A DNA stretch of 64,000 bases, taken from Hysterium pulicare CBS 123377. Lineage: Eukaryota; Ascomycota; Dothideomycetes; Hysteriales; Hysteriaceae. This document shows, piece by piece, positions 10,866 to 21,835 of the stretch; within the stretch, counting starts at the first letter, position 1, and each line of letters begins with the position of its first letter. The translations under genes and the position numbers were made by a program. The stretch covers positions 1 to 64,000 of the forward strand of contig AJFK01000543.1 of the NCBI GenBank assembly GCA_000467715.1. Reading direction: 5' to 3'. The notes beneath the pieces were generated by a model that made no database searches, was not told the origin of the DNA, and saw only the letters and a list, made by a program, of their open reading frames with translations.

Positions 10866-11695
10866 ATGGTGAGCGTAATAAAGCGCATGCGAAGATTAAA
10901 AGAAGTATGTTTCCTCTACTCACACGTCTCTCCCTGTCGTTGCTGATCCTCGTCGCAGAAGGTATAAACTTTCCGTCCTTACCTCCGACCCTTCACTCCC
11001 GCAGACTATTGACGCGTTTGGAACCTAGCTATTGAATGTACGAATTGGACCCGGTGCTTTAATATTACCAAAAGATGTAGCAAAGATACGCTTGGAGTTT
11101 CATACGAAGCTGGAAGGGGGTCATAGGGGTGCGAGGTGAGTTGCATCACCATTCCTTCGAAAATCCTCAATTCTTAGGATTCGGAGGCATAACCCGGCTG
11201 TTCGAATGGGAGGGCGACATTGCGTATGCGTAGTGAGAAGCTCATGTGCTAACCATATGGACGCATAGAAAATTCTGGCGCGAAATGGCTCCCAGGATAA
11301 AATATCATAACCCAGCAATCCCGATTCAAATAACCAGACACGATGACCCCGAGGGACCATCCACACTATCAATACTCCGCTCCTTAAACTCCTCTCAAAA
11401 CCCTCCATCTTCCGCCTCCCCACCACAAGGAACCTCAGAAGCCACCACCCCTTCCGACTTGAAGGAAACCACGATAGACATAAAGCAACAGCCCGAATCC
11501 TATATTCTTTCGGAGCTGATAAGAGTCACAAATGCGCAGACGATAGCGGCAACGGCTGAAGAGCTGGAGGAGCTGAAGGAGATCGAGATGCTGAAGGACA
11601 AACAGAAGGTGGATAGGGAACGGACGGCGGAGTTTTTGAGGGTGCAGAGGAGAGAGGAACAGTTGCTTAAGCAGGCTAGAGGGGAGATTGAATGA
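10866..11695 (+). CDS. mrp49: mitochondrial large ribosomal subunit protein Mrp49 (mL61)
   Basis: Three exons (10866-10904, 11029-11135, 11269-11695), phases 0 and 2, give 190 aa. The spliced N-terminus reads MVSVIKRMRRLKE, then LLNVRIGPGALILPKDV, then HTKLEGGHRGARKFWREM and APRIKYHNPAIPIQI. This is the L51/S25/CI-B8 thioredoxin-like domain typical of Mrp49, a component of the mitochondrial large ribosomal subunit. The C-terminal half is Glu/Lys-rich and helical. The first coding exon is only 39 nt and is invisible to simple frame searches; family conservation across both splice junctions supports it strongly. It is convergent with get2, with 212 bp between the stop codons. Confidence 0.9.
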
Positions 11696-11907
11696 TTAAA
11701 GGGCTAAGAAGGAGATTCGATAGGGTCTGTATTATATTGGGTGGGCATGTGTAGACAATTGTATTCTAGAACATGTTATATCACGAAATCACCATCAAGT
11801 CAAACGGTGGCGTTTTCCTTTGCCGAATCAGGGTTCCTTTATCGAGTTATGTTACTGTACGAAGGGTGATATCCTGATTCTTACGGATCTCGTCGTTCAT
11901 GGGTGCT

Positions 11908-12967
11908 TTACGCAACCATCCCACCCCTCCACCAAGCCGCCGCACCCAACACGAATACAACCACCATAGCATCACTAACCACCGTCCTCCAAATAACACT
12001 ATATCGCCCCACAACCCTCACATAACCTGCATAAGGCTCTGGCAATATCTGCGCCACGCCAGCCAAGAATCCACTCCCAGGTAACTGACCCCTCTCAATA
12101 AAGTACCGACTACTCTGCAACACAACTTCAAACGTGGCGAAGGCGTAGAAGAAATGCTTCATCCTGTCCTGCGGGGACTCGAATGCCCAGTCATCCGCCG
12201 AGGATGGGGAGGTCGAGGGGTTTTGGCGGGAGAGGAGGGAGCCGTTGAAGGGAGTTTGAAGGACTATGTATACCGCTAACGATAACGAGAAAAGCGCGTG
12301 GATGACTCTCCATAGGTAGGCAGAGCTTTGCGTCGGCGGAGGCTGTTGCTCTGGCTCTTGCATCCCTTTCAAGATATTCGCTAGTCCAGGTGGTAGACCG
12401 GGAATATCCATGTCGGGGCCGTTGGCTCCTAAGCCTCCAGATCCCCCTGCCCCAAGCATTTGTTGCATCATTGCCATCATCGGATCTTGTTGTGAGGGAG
12501 CTGCTTGAGGGAATGGGGGCGTGGAGGTCCCATTGTTGGCGAAGAGGTTCGGTGGTGGACGAGCTTGGGATTGGGGCGTGTAGTAGTGTTGGGAGATGTC
12601 GATTTCAGCGGGATCGGGGTGGTGGGCTTGAGGTGTTGCGGAGTAAGGTGGTGGGGGTGTCTGAGAAGTTGCTTGTGGTCTTGAGGCTGTGAAAGCACTG
12701 TCAGTTACGATAGAAGCAGATCAAGATAAGCTAGAGCGAGAAAGCGGGCGAAGGTTAAAAGGGCGGCAGAATCAGAAGGATCTTCGTATTACCTGGAGTT
12801 GCCTCTGGCGGTGTTGCTTCCACGGAGGTTTTTCGACCTCCCTGAAGCGATGTGATCTGTTGCAGACGAGTGGCTCCGCCGGACTGGATTTTTGCAGCTC
12901 GTCGTTCGCGACGGAGGCGGGCTTGTTCTTGAGCTTTGGACTCTCCGGAGGGTGAGCCAGACTCCAT
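11908..12967 (-). CDS. get2: GET complex subunit Get2 (tail-anchored protein receptor)
   Basis: Two exons, 12793-12967 and 11908-12686, with a 106-nt intron in phase 1, give 317 aa. The N-terminus has the Arg-rich ARLRRERRAAKIQSGGATRL motif by which Get2 captures the Get3 ATPase loaded with tail-anchored proteins. A Pro/Gln-rich linker follows, then three C-terminal hydrophobic segments (AYLWRVIHALFSLSLAVYIVL, a second near MKHFFYAFATFEVVL, and a third near VVSDAMVVVFVLGAAAWW). This matches the family: a cytosolic N-terminus and three membrane spans in the ER, forming with Get1 the insertase for tail-anchored proteins. The length is usual for filamentous fungi. Confidence 0.88.
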
Positions 12968-14612
12968 TTTTACAACCTCGTAGTAGTGGTAGGGTTCTCA
13001 ATGCAGGTGGTTGGGTCGAAATTGGAGAGAGAGCTTTGGTGCTGAGTGTCTAGACACTCACCGACCCGTGACATCAGCGCTTGCCAAGGCCGCCCAGTCG
13101 AAAGTTACGGATTGAAGTCCGGGGGACATCGTGAATTGCAGTATAAAACCTTCCAATCCATCTCACGTCTTTCAATTCACGACATCTGAATGCTTTGCTC
13201 TCGCCATTCCTCCAGGGAAATATCATCCTAAAGCCAATGTCGGGCTCTGAAGGGCGTCGTTCAATGTATCAGAAAGAGCGCCCCGAGTTCGTGTCCACTA
13301 TCCAATCAAACCACGCATTCACACTCCTCGAGCAACACATTGATCTATCCTCTAGGAATGAGGCCAGGGATACGAGATACGTCATTAACGTTCTCATGCA
13401 AGCACAAGTTTGAAGGAGCTCCCTCCACAATCTCATCTTTCCTCATGTCATTCACTCCTTAGTCAGCGTCTCCCCATGTACGGTTCCCGTGGAAGGCATG
13501 TTCAGTCACAGGCTCCCATCCCTTATTTGTCGTCATCACTAGCATACTGCTGCATGTCTTTAAGCTATTCTCTTCCGTATTCCCCGTTCGGGTCCATTAG
13601 CGTTCATTACTGCAAGCTCATTCGATTTCCATTTAGTTTGTACGACACAAGGCTTTCTCTAATGAAAATTCTTGTGTATCATTGGCTTGAAGAAACTTGT
13701 TCCCTTTCAGTTCTCGAAGAATGGTCTTGGTCATTGCAGAAATCCACCGTTAATGCCATTGGATGCATTCAACTTCTTTTCGTCTCCAACCCTTCGGTTT
13801 CCTAGACCGATCAACTTTGACGCCATTGACGAAATTTTTCGATCGATTCGCCACTGAAGGCTCTTGGTGGAAGCGTTGTCAATCGTGGTCATAAAGGTAT
13901 CAACCATGGCGCCATTGTTATCGAGCAGCAGTGGGACCGGGTACAGCCTCCTTACTGCATGTCGTACAAAGAGGATGGAATCAGTCTCCTTTGCATGTTT
14001 TTCACTACGCCGCAGGAAAAATCCCGCAGTAGATACCACGAAAGGCTACTACGTCGACAGCGTTTGAATACTCGGTGCCGGCTAAGCCAAAGAGCCGGAT
14101 CACCTCTGGTGTGAATATGCACCATTTCCAACTTCTCAATGAACCGGGTACCTCTTTCGCTTGACGTTTCTAGTGTTTGAAGGCGTGAGGTCTCGTAACT
14201 TTTGGGTAGTCCAGCTTGTACTTCGGGCTGTCACAATATTGGCGGTGAGCCCAACGCCTTGCTACGAAGCGGACGATAATTGCTTCTACTTCACTGATGA
14301 GAGTTACCTAATATCGTAGCCGAGTTTTGGAGCCCGTAGTTGTAATAACGGTCTAGCAAGTCTTGGCTGGGCTGAGATGTGGTGAATGAATCACGATCCG
14401 GGACATCATGGCAGTAGTGATTGGGCGCAGGCTGACTTCACCGTCTGTTGCGATACGGTCGCCACTTGTTCATGAAGAGAGCATCACTGGACTGGACATT
14501 ATTTCTGGGTGCGAAGGGAGGAAGATTGGCTTACTTCACCCTTTCAAGTACTCCTTTAATCTTGTCACCGCCATCTACCATTACTCCATCATTGATATTT
14601 GTAAAAGGTAGC
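12968..14612. other. intergenic, 1.6 kb, no gene recognised
   Basis: Promoter side of get2 and of the aminomutase. Open frames near 13195-13413, 13410-13805 and 13731-14039 show no domain, consistent codon pattern or splice support. An in-frame upstream extension of the aminomutase (from 14448) is open but not needed. Confidence 0.5.
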
Positions 14613-16314
14613 ATGGTCAATTTGAATCTAGCAATAGTCCGGAACGGGCCATTGCCACCATTGCCACCATTGCCACAACGGCATGCGCTCGCGGCTCTGA
14701 AGTCTCTCAATCAACCTTTCAGTAACTGTGCCGCACCTCGGAGTGGCAAGTCATATTGGCAGAAAATCTCGCTGTGGAAGGACGTCTCTCCAGACCAGTT
14801 CATCAGCTACCGTTGGCAGGTATGGTTTCTTCTTCGAAGCTGACTGAACTCAGCTGATCATTTCAGCTTGCGAACACTGTACATGGAACGAATAAGCTTT
14901 CTAACTTCCTCTTCACTGTTCTACCCGATATCATTCCGTCGTCACTTGATTCTCACCTCAACTGCATCCGCACTCGGAAAGATTTTGTGGAAGATGCCAT
15001 GAGTGGACTTTCAGCCGCGCCGATGTCCATTCGGCTGACGCCACACATCTTGAGCGTAATTGATTGGGACAACCCTCTAGATGACCCTATTAGACGACAA
15101 TTCATTCCATTAGGCTCGGCAATCTTGCCTGACCATCCAAGATTGACTTTGGACTCGCTACACGAGGAAGCTGATTCACGTTGGTTCATTGCTTGACTTC
15201 TGTCACAGTCCTTTCTGACTTGCTACAGCCGTTCCTGGACTCGTACACCGTTATCCAGACAAAGCCTTGTTTCTTGGTAAGCAGTTCACCTCCCATCGTA
15301 ATCTTGACTGTACGAGCTGACTGAGCGATTCTAGCGACCTCGATCTGTCCAGTGTATTGTCGCTTCTGTACCCGCTCCTACGCTGTTGGTGCGAACACCG
15401 ATCTAGTATCGAAGTCACCTCAGAAGCCCAGCCGCAAGAGATGGGAAGTAGTCTTCAGTCACATCGAGAAAACTCCAGCAATCACAGACATAGTGGTTTC
15501 CGGCGGAGACTCGTATTATCTACAGCCAGAGGACATCAAGGAGATTGGTAGCCGGTATGCTTTAGATCCCAGTGGCCCATCTATTATGACTGACGTCTCA
15601 TCTTCCAGGCTCCTTGCAATCCCACACATTCGTCGGTTCCGTTTCGCTACCAAAGGCCTTGCAGTGTGCCCAAGTCGTGTGCTTGATTCAAACGATGCTT
15701 GGACTAGCAACATTCTTGATTTGACAAATCAGGGCCGGAGAATCGGAAAACAAGTCGCCTTGCATACACACTTCAATCATCCAGATGAGATTACATGGAT
15801 AACCAAACAAGCGGCACAGTTTCTCTTCGAAAAGGGTGTCATCGTTCGTAACCAGACGGTTTTGCTGCGTGGGATCAACGATGACGTTGACACTATGGGT
15901 AAACTTATCAGAGAGCTGGCAGATATGAATATCCAACCGGTATGTACACACCCTTCACCCCGTCGCGCGAGTTGCGAATCATTCTGTAATGATATTTTGG
16001 GGCACCCGCTACCTCCTTGCGGTCACTAACGCTAACCGGCTTCCTAGTACTACGTCTACCAAGGCGATATGGTCAAAGGTGTAGAAGACCTCCGCACTCC
16101 CCTCCAAACCATTCTCGATCTAGAACAACACCTTCGAGGCACCATCGCAGGCTTCATGATGCCCTCGTTTGTCGTCGACCTTCCCGGTGGCGGGGGCAAG
16201 CGACTTGCTGCAACCTACAAGTCGTACGATCGGACTTCTGGTATTTCTACTTTCGAGGCTCCAGGCATCAAGGGCGGCCACGTTACCTATGAATACTACG
16301 ATCCGGTTCAATGA
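14613..16314 (+). CDS. lysine 2,3-aminomutase homologue (radical SAM, PLP enzyme)
   Basis: Six exons (14613-14819, 14867-15179, 15229-15276, 15335-15554, 15609-15939, 16048-16314), all joins in phase, give 461 aa. Family marks in order: YWQKISLWKDVSPDQFISYRWQ region (split across text here by length), IDWDNPLDDPIRRQF, PVPGLVHRYPDKALFL, and the radical-SAM cluster motif CPVYCRFC with Cys194, Cys198 and Cys201. Then come DIVVSGGDS, a THFNHP segment, and PGGGGK with Lys424, the expected PLP Schiff-base lysine. The family converts L-lysine to L-beta-lysine using a 4Fe-4S cluster, S-adenosylmethionine and PLP. The Arg/Pro-rich N-terminus lacks a clear domain and may be a mitochondrial presequence. 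Bacteria and archaea carry most members, so an old bacterial origin is plausible, but five introns show full domestication. Substrate could be glutamate or another amino acid instead of lysine. Confidence 0.85.
14650..14676 (+). repeat. short 9-nt tandem repeat inside the aminomutase N-terminus
   Basis: Three copies of the 9-mer attgccacc (last copy imperfect) encode a Pro-Leu repeat, PLPPLPPLP. It is probably a length-variable coding microrepeat in the poorly conserved leader. Confidence 0.7.
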
Positions 16315-16869
16315 AGTACCAAAGAGGGTTATACGATAGAGCTTGAGAACGATGACAGGAAACCGCTTTCACTCGTCATAATAGATTGGTACCTTACAGT
16401 TTGCAGACGGCACTGCGTGTTGAATTCACACGTTTTTCATGGAGATTTCTGACAAAATTTGAAGATGTAGAGGGCTACAATTTGGGAAGCTCGGCGAATA
16501 ACAAGAAGACAGAAACTTTAGGAGAAGTGCTCCTTATCTGGAAAAAGAAAGGACTGGAAGAGGCATTTGAAGCATAGGCATATCAACGAGCATCGCAGGC
16601 TGGTTTTCACTGAGCTACTACACTTCTTTCAGTTCCATCCACCTTTAGATGATGTAGGTCTCTAGATGTCTTCCAATAGATTTGCATATTTTTGATAGAT
16701 ATATCATTGCTCAATTTAAACCTGGGTAGACAAGATATATCCCATCCCTCCAAATCTTTGTTTCCCTTCTACTACGGTGTCATGCTCTCATAATCGTTCT
16801 CCAAGGACTTCTCAAACGCGTAAGAAAGGTTTTCAGGGTCTTACAATATAACAAAGCGGCTCATCCCCG
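16315..16869. other. intergenic, no gene recognised
   Basis: 3' flank of the aminomutase gene; AT-rich around 16670-16740. Nothing recognisable. Confidence 0.6.
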
Positions 16870-17246
16870 ATGAATTTACCCCACTCGTATCCAGGATTCA
16901 AAATCGTCGCTAGATCAACTTCTTCCATCTCGTTCACTCGTCTGGAGAAACAAATACGCAGAAACTCTACAAATTCCAAAGGTATGTTCCCCCCTTCACA
17001 GACTCAACAAGATCAACATCCACAATCCCAACCACCGATCACCTTTTGTCACGTCGTTTATCTTCTTAAAACTAACAGCACAGCAGTGAGATGTGTACCC
17101 CCAGAGCGATATCACTGTCCCTTCGAAGTTCACGAGTTGGAGTGAGTCTAGGACTCAATTTGCCGAGTGTTCCGCGGTGGAGGAAGAGGATTTGGGATTC
17201 GGAGGAGTACACAAGGAAGTGGTGGGCTGAATATCGTGGAACATAA
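16870..17246 (+). CDS. possible 68-aa spliced protein, unrecognised
   Basis: Exon 1 (16870-16981) ends AAAG before a GTATGT donor. Exon 2 (17152-17246) begins after GTCTAG and restores frame in phase 1, giving a 68-aa product. The N-terminal half is basic, Ser/Arg-rich and free of acidic clusters (ending IRRNSTNSK), like a mitochondrial presequence. The C-terminal half reads LPSVPRWRKRIWDSEEY then TRKWWAEYRGT, dense in Trp and charged residues, which does not look like random translation. The intron would be 170 nt, long for this window, so an extra small exon is possible. I do not recognise the family. Confidence 0.35.
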
Positions 17247-19411
17247 TCTTGCGCGGTCGGAGATGTTGACTGGCTGGTGGGTGCGAGTAAAGGGAAAGTA
17301 GGTGTTGTGGGGAGGAGGTTTTGTCAGAGACGGGCGGACACGTATGTGGATACGATGGTGGTGGAGCGGGGGAGGGCTATTAGAACTATGATAATGCTTG
17401 AGAGAGCTGTGTAAAGGAGTGTTTCGTTCGGTTGGGGTGATGTTATGAAGGCCATATTGTTTGAAGTGAAGTGTGGTACTCGACGAACTGGCTACGCTAA
17501 GGCCAAATAATTCAGGGTTGGGGGCTGAAGACGGGGTTTTATATTTTGGTAGTAAGCTTTGAATATAGAGGAGAAAAGTAGCATCATTCTTCGACGATGT
17601 CATTTCATCGAGGATCCCACTGCAGGAAGCCCGCAACATGGTTCCGCATCGGGAAATCCGCCGTCTCGGAACTATCTGTCACCTGTTCTCTAGCGTATTC
17701 GTTTCCGAGATCCCATTCGCCGGGGAGAAAGATGATTCAGAGTTAGTTATACTATTTCCGTACTGGTAGAGAAATACTGTAGATAATTTGTCAACTCCCA
17801 AAAGAGTGAGCTGAACGTGGAGTGGAATCGAAGTGCCCGATATTGTGATGAGGCACAATCGACTGTGCCACGACCCGTCATGATAAGCTTCCACGCCTTG
17901 GCCGACCAAGCTCGCCAGAACGGTTAAATTCACCACTCACCGAACAGAGTAACTCTGATGCCCCGGGGAGCTTCGCATTGCAACGTGCCATTGCCTTCTC
18001 TACCTCAGGTCATTTCTTCCATTGCAGGACATTCGAAAGCTTCGTCCTTCAGGGGTTCAAGAGGATCCTTTTCCATCAATTCAAGAGACACGCTTCAGCT
18101 ATGATCTACCCAATACATCTCCTCGGTGCTCAAGCCTGGTATCTCATCATAGTCGGCGTATGAGCTCCCATGGTTCATCCCGCTAAGCTCGACCTCGTCG
18201 GGATCGATGAGGGGAAAGGGGTGAGAAGGTGCTTGGGAGCAAGTCCTGGAACACTGAAGAGAGTGGAAGGGGGGTCCAACTCATGTTCGTGTCCATGGGA
18301 ACGAGTTCAAGCAGGACTAGCTGTGGGCTTGCATGGTTTTGAGGCTCTTTGAACCCCTCCATGAGAATATCGGTCCAATTCAGGGCGTCAACGCTCCGCT
18401 GTGTGTCGTGATGACTTGGGCCTTGTCGATTAAATGTCAAAAGCACATTAGGTCACTTCACTGCCAAGAGAGCAAGCGGACCGCCAAGCTGAACAGCGCC
18501 ATGCAGCCACTCTAGCCGAAAGGCGGATAGACCTAGGTGCATGGCACCCGTCCAAAAGGGCCCGTTAACGGCCTTATAGGACCAGAACAGCACCTAGAGA
18601 TATGATTTTACTGGTTCCCAATGAATAGGCCTTATTTTGCAAAAGGAGCTGCTCTGCAATTGAGGCTGGTCGAACCAAAGTACCTCGTCTGATGGGCATA
18701 TCAAGCAGTGCAGTGTGGTAATCAGGACGATTGCTGTATATCAACTTCTAGCATCTGTTTAAGCGCTTTGAACGAACTGCATATAAGTCGTTTCACCCAC
18801 AAGCCTTCGGTTACCCCTGACTCCATCTGCAACTTCATCCTTGGCATACTGACATTGGTTGTCAACCTGCTGCTCCTCTGGCAAGGTCGGAGAATGCTAG
18901 ACATTGGTAGGTCTAACATACTCCCAAAGCTCTACGGACTTACTGACGCCCTTGCAAAGCTTTGAGGGCGGCAATCGGGCGGGAGTCCCCGTTGGAAGAT
19001 TTAGCTTAATGCTGAGCTGAAGAGTGATTGTCTTTGTCTCTTGAATCGATATTGTTGTGGTCTGGATATTGAGATAATATCGACGACGATAACTTTGTTT
19101 CAGACAGGGCAAAGTGAAAGTGGGATTAAAGTCCCTACTTACTATCCATCCGACCTACCGCGTGTAGACTCATAGAAAGCGTAAACTCCAAATCCATAGC
19201 TTAGATCAATACTGATTGCTTACTGTAGACTGCTTGCTGCACCTTACGCGCTGAAGTGGTTCTAACCCGTTTCTGATGGAGACTTGAGCACTTTGGTTTT
19301 GGTCTCTAGGGGCTTAATACATCTTGCTATCTCTCCACCACTCTTCTTTTAAATGGATAGAGTCCATCTAAACACCAAGAAGGTTCTTCTGGTTTCCCAC
19401 AAAACACCGCA
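17247..19411. other. intergenic, 2.2 kb, no gene recognised
   Basis: The longest gene-free stretch of the window. It holds many short frames on both strands (e.g. 17148-17639 minus, 17679-17936 minus, 18183-18446 minus), none with domain features. I see no terminal repeats or transposase remnants. Confidence 0.5.
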
Positions 19412-20444
19412 CTAAGCATCTTTCACGACTTGCGCCCAACCCCTCGGCTTCTTCCTCATCTCTCCCACAATAAACGGAATCGCAGCTTCTGGATCGACAT
19501 AGTCCAGTTTGACACTCTCCCACCCCTCTTTCCCCGCAGCCTCTCTCAACCACTTGCCCGTATCCCTCTGCAATTCGCACCCGGCAAGAAAGAAGGTCCA
19601 TCCCAAAATCGAATACACTTTCTGCATGAATCGCCCCGCATAGCTCCCCTGCGTCCGCCAGGGATTGATAACGTGCTCACTGAACACCAATCTCCCGCCC
19701 GGTTTAAGTAAAGGGTATAGAGAATTGATGGTCTCCCTCGGCCTGGGTACACCGCAAAGAACCCTACAACAAACAATCTCGTCAAACACACCCTCACCGG
19801 CTCCAGTCCTCTGATCGATAACCCCACTCTTCGCCAAAGCAGGTATCAAGCTCTCAGGCTCTGCTCCACATACCAAGGCTTTGTATTTCCCCGCGAACCC
19901 CGACTTTTGCGCGTTCTTGAGAAGGCCGGGGTGTAATTCCGGGGCTGGCTCGGCGCCGTACATGGTGGTGATTTTGGAAGGATCGAAGCGGGAGAGCATT
20001 TCGCCTGAGCCGGGACCTAGGTCGAGGACGAGACCAGAGCAGGAGTGGAGGAGGGCATCGGTATTGCCGGGCATATCTGCTGACATGGCTTGGCCTTTAA
20101 ATTCACATTAGTGCACTGCTGGGAGGATCGGCGGGGGACTGAAGCATGACGAGGCTTTTGGGTAGGACGGGGTGAGGGCTGGAAACTGAGGTATGGGACT
20201 TGCCATTTTTGATCCAAAATCTGGCGAAAGATTTATATCGGAGGCCAGTGATGTTGAAGAGGGAGAATGGACGGAATTCCAGGAAGACCGTCTCGAGGAT
20301 TGTCATGAAGAAAGCTATGAACCAATCAGTATCTTTTGGAAGGGCAAAGTCAAACTGAAGCTGCCACAGACTGTAAATTCCCAGGAACAGAAGAAGTGAA
20401 GGACGAAGGAGTCCTGGAAAGGGTATCAAATCCACCAATGCCAT
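19412..20444 (-). CDS. membrane-anchored SAM-dependent methyltransferase (METTL7-like)
   Basis: Two exons, 20204-20444 and 19412-20094, give 307 aa. Residues ~10-30 (LLRPSLLLFLGIYSL) are an N-terminal hydrophobic anchor. The class I methyltransferase core starts with LVLDLGPGSGEML (motif I, SAM-binding glycine loop). It continues with VFDEIVCCRVLCGVP (motif IV region) and LLKPGGRLVFSEHV (motif VI), the arrangement of small-molecule or thiol methyltransferases related to METTL7. The intron 20095-20203 appears to use a GC donor (ATG|GCAAGT) and an AAAG acceptor; this join gives FWIKNGQAMSADMPG without interruption, whereas no GT donor nearby preserves frame. Divergent from the SDR at 20706 with 261 bp between starts. 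Substrate unknown. Confidence 0.8.
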
Positions 20445-20472
20445 GCTGGGCAGATTTTCGGTTGTTCTCGGG

Positions 20473-20514
20473 GAATTGCAATCGAGGAATTGCAATTGAG
20501 GAATTGCAAAGAGA
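20473..20514. repeat. 14-nt repeat, three copies, in a shared promoter
   Basis: Three head-to-tail copies of gaattgcaatYgag (third slightly degenerate), each containing the palindromic core attgcaat. It lies between the methyltransferase start (20444) and the SDR start (20706), so it may be a binding-site array serving one or both genes. Confidence 0.55.
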
Positions 20515-20705
20515 GGGGAGGAAGCGCGAAAGTGGTCAAGTATCAGCTGAAGGATGGGAAGAAGCCATGCCTTCGATGGGACTAGTTTCACAAGTCAAGA
20601 CTCAGCCAGAGCGACCGAGGAACGCGGGGGGTCCCTAATCTATTTTGGCGTCTATGTTCATCCTTCAGAGCTCCACCATCATCATCCTATCCCTAAACCT
20701 CTCCA

Positions 20706-21722
20706 ATGGCAGATCCTTACCAGAAATATGTTTTGATTACGGGGTGAGTCGTTCAATTAGAAGCGTATATCCCCTTGCATCTTCACAATGCGATGAGAGA
20801 GACGTTGTGACTGATCCTGCATACCTCGATAGCTGCACACCCGGCGGCATTGGGCATCATCTGTGTCTGCAGTTTGCCTCAAAAGGTCTCAATTCTAGTC
20901 TTCTAGCTTTTAAATTGAGTTTCGTGCTAAAGCTTTTATGATCCAGGCTACCACGTCCTGGCAACAACCCGCCATGCCTCCAGCATAACCTTCTCCACGC
21001 CCCAGATTACCGCCCTCGCCCTCGAAGTCGACAAACAAGAGTCCGTAAACGCTCTTCGCGATGAAGTCGCACGTATAACAGGCGGCAAGCTCGATATCCT
21101 CGTAAACAACGCCGGCAGAAATTACACCATCCCAGCACTCGACGTCGACTTCGACGAAGTCCAATCGACATTCGACGCCAACGTCTTCGGCGTCATGAGG
21201 ATGTGCCAGGCCTTCGCGCCGCTGCTGATAGAAGCGCAAGGGATAATTGTGCAGATAGGAAGTCTGGCGGGCGTGATGCCTTACGTCTTTGGTTCGGCAT
21301 ACAATGCCTCGAAGGCAGCTTTGCACGCCTACAGCAATAGTCTCCGTGTCGAACTAGCGCCATTGGGTGTCAAGGTTATAACCATCGTCACCGGCGGTGT
21401 GAAATCGAATATCGCGCGCATCGAACGGGAGTTACCGGCGGGGAGTTATTATCGACCGCTGGACGTCGAGTATCAGAGGAGATTGAAATTAAGTCAGGTG
21501 ATGGGGATGGAGACGGATGTTTATGCGAGGAGGGTGGTAGACCAGGTTCTCGGTGGTGATGGATGGTTTTCTAAGAAGCGATGGGTTTGGGAAGGTGGCT
21601 CGGCCAGAACGATTTGGTTTGTGCAGAGGTTTTTGCCCATGGGCATTATGGATTGGGTTTTTACGAGGATGTTTCATTTGGATAAGTTGAGGGGAACGGC
21701 TAGGGGGAAGAAGAATGTATAG
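20706..21722 (+). CDS. short-chain dehydrogenase, Ayr1-like (1-acyl-DHAP reductase type)
   Basis: Three exons (20706-20743, 20833-20885, 20947-21722), phases 2 and 1, give 288 aa. Residues ~9-20 form the Rossmann dinucleotide loop VLITGCTPGGIG. Then follow LDILVNNAGRNY, a catalytic serine in IGSLAGVMP and the catalytic YNASK. The TGCTPGGIG form is characteristic of the NADPH-dependent 1-acyl-dihydroxyacetone-phosphate reductase group, which makes lysophosphatidic acid in the ER and lipid droplets. The C-terminus carries a hydrophobic patch (TIWFVQRFLPMGIMDWVF) that may attach it to membrane. The first exon is only 38 nt. Other substrates (steroids, polyketides) are common in close relatives, so the substrate assignment is tentative. 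Confidence 0.85.
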
Positions 21723-21835
21723 ATTTGTATCTGAAGGAAAGATCATGTGGGTGTATGAGTAAGGATTCCGATGCGTCCGCATATGGTAATGAATGTATCA
21801 TCATTATTATTTCAATTTAATCGTACAGTGCCGAT

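Noticed and set aside
12477-12698. Minus-strand frame rich in Pro/Thr/His
   Set aside because: Shadow frame over the Pro/Gln-rich linker of get2.
13731-14039. Minus-strand frame of 102 codons that might be a gene or transposase fragment
   Set aside because: No domain, no splice partners, and no terminal repeats around it.
17148-17639. 163-codon minus-strand frame
   Set aside because: Pro/His/Ser/Thr-rich low-complexity translation, antisense to the second exon of the possible 68-aa gene; no conserved features.
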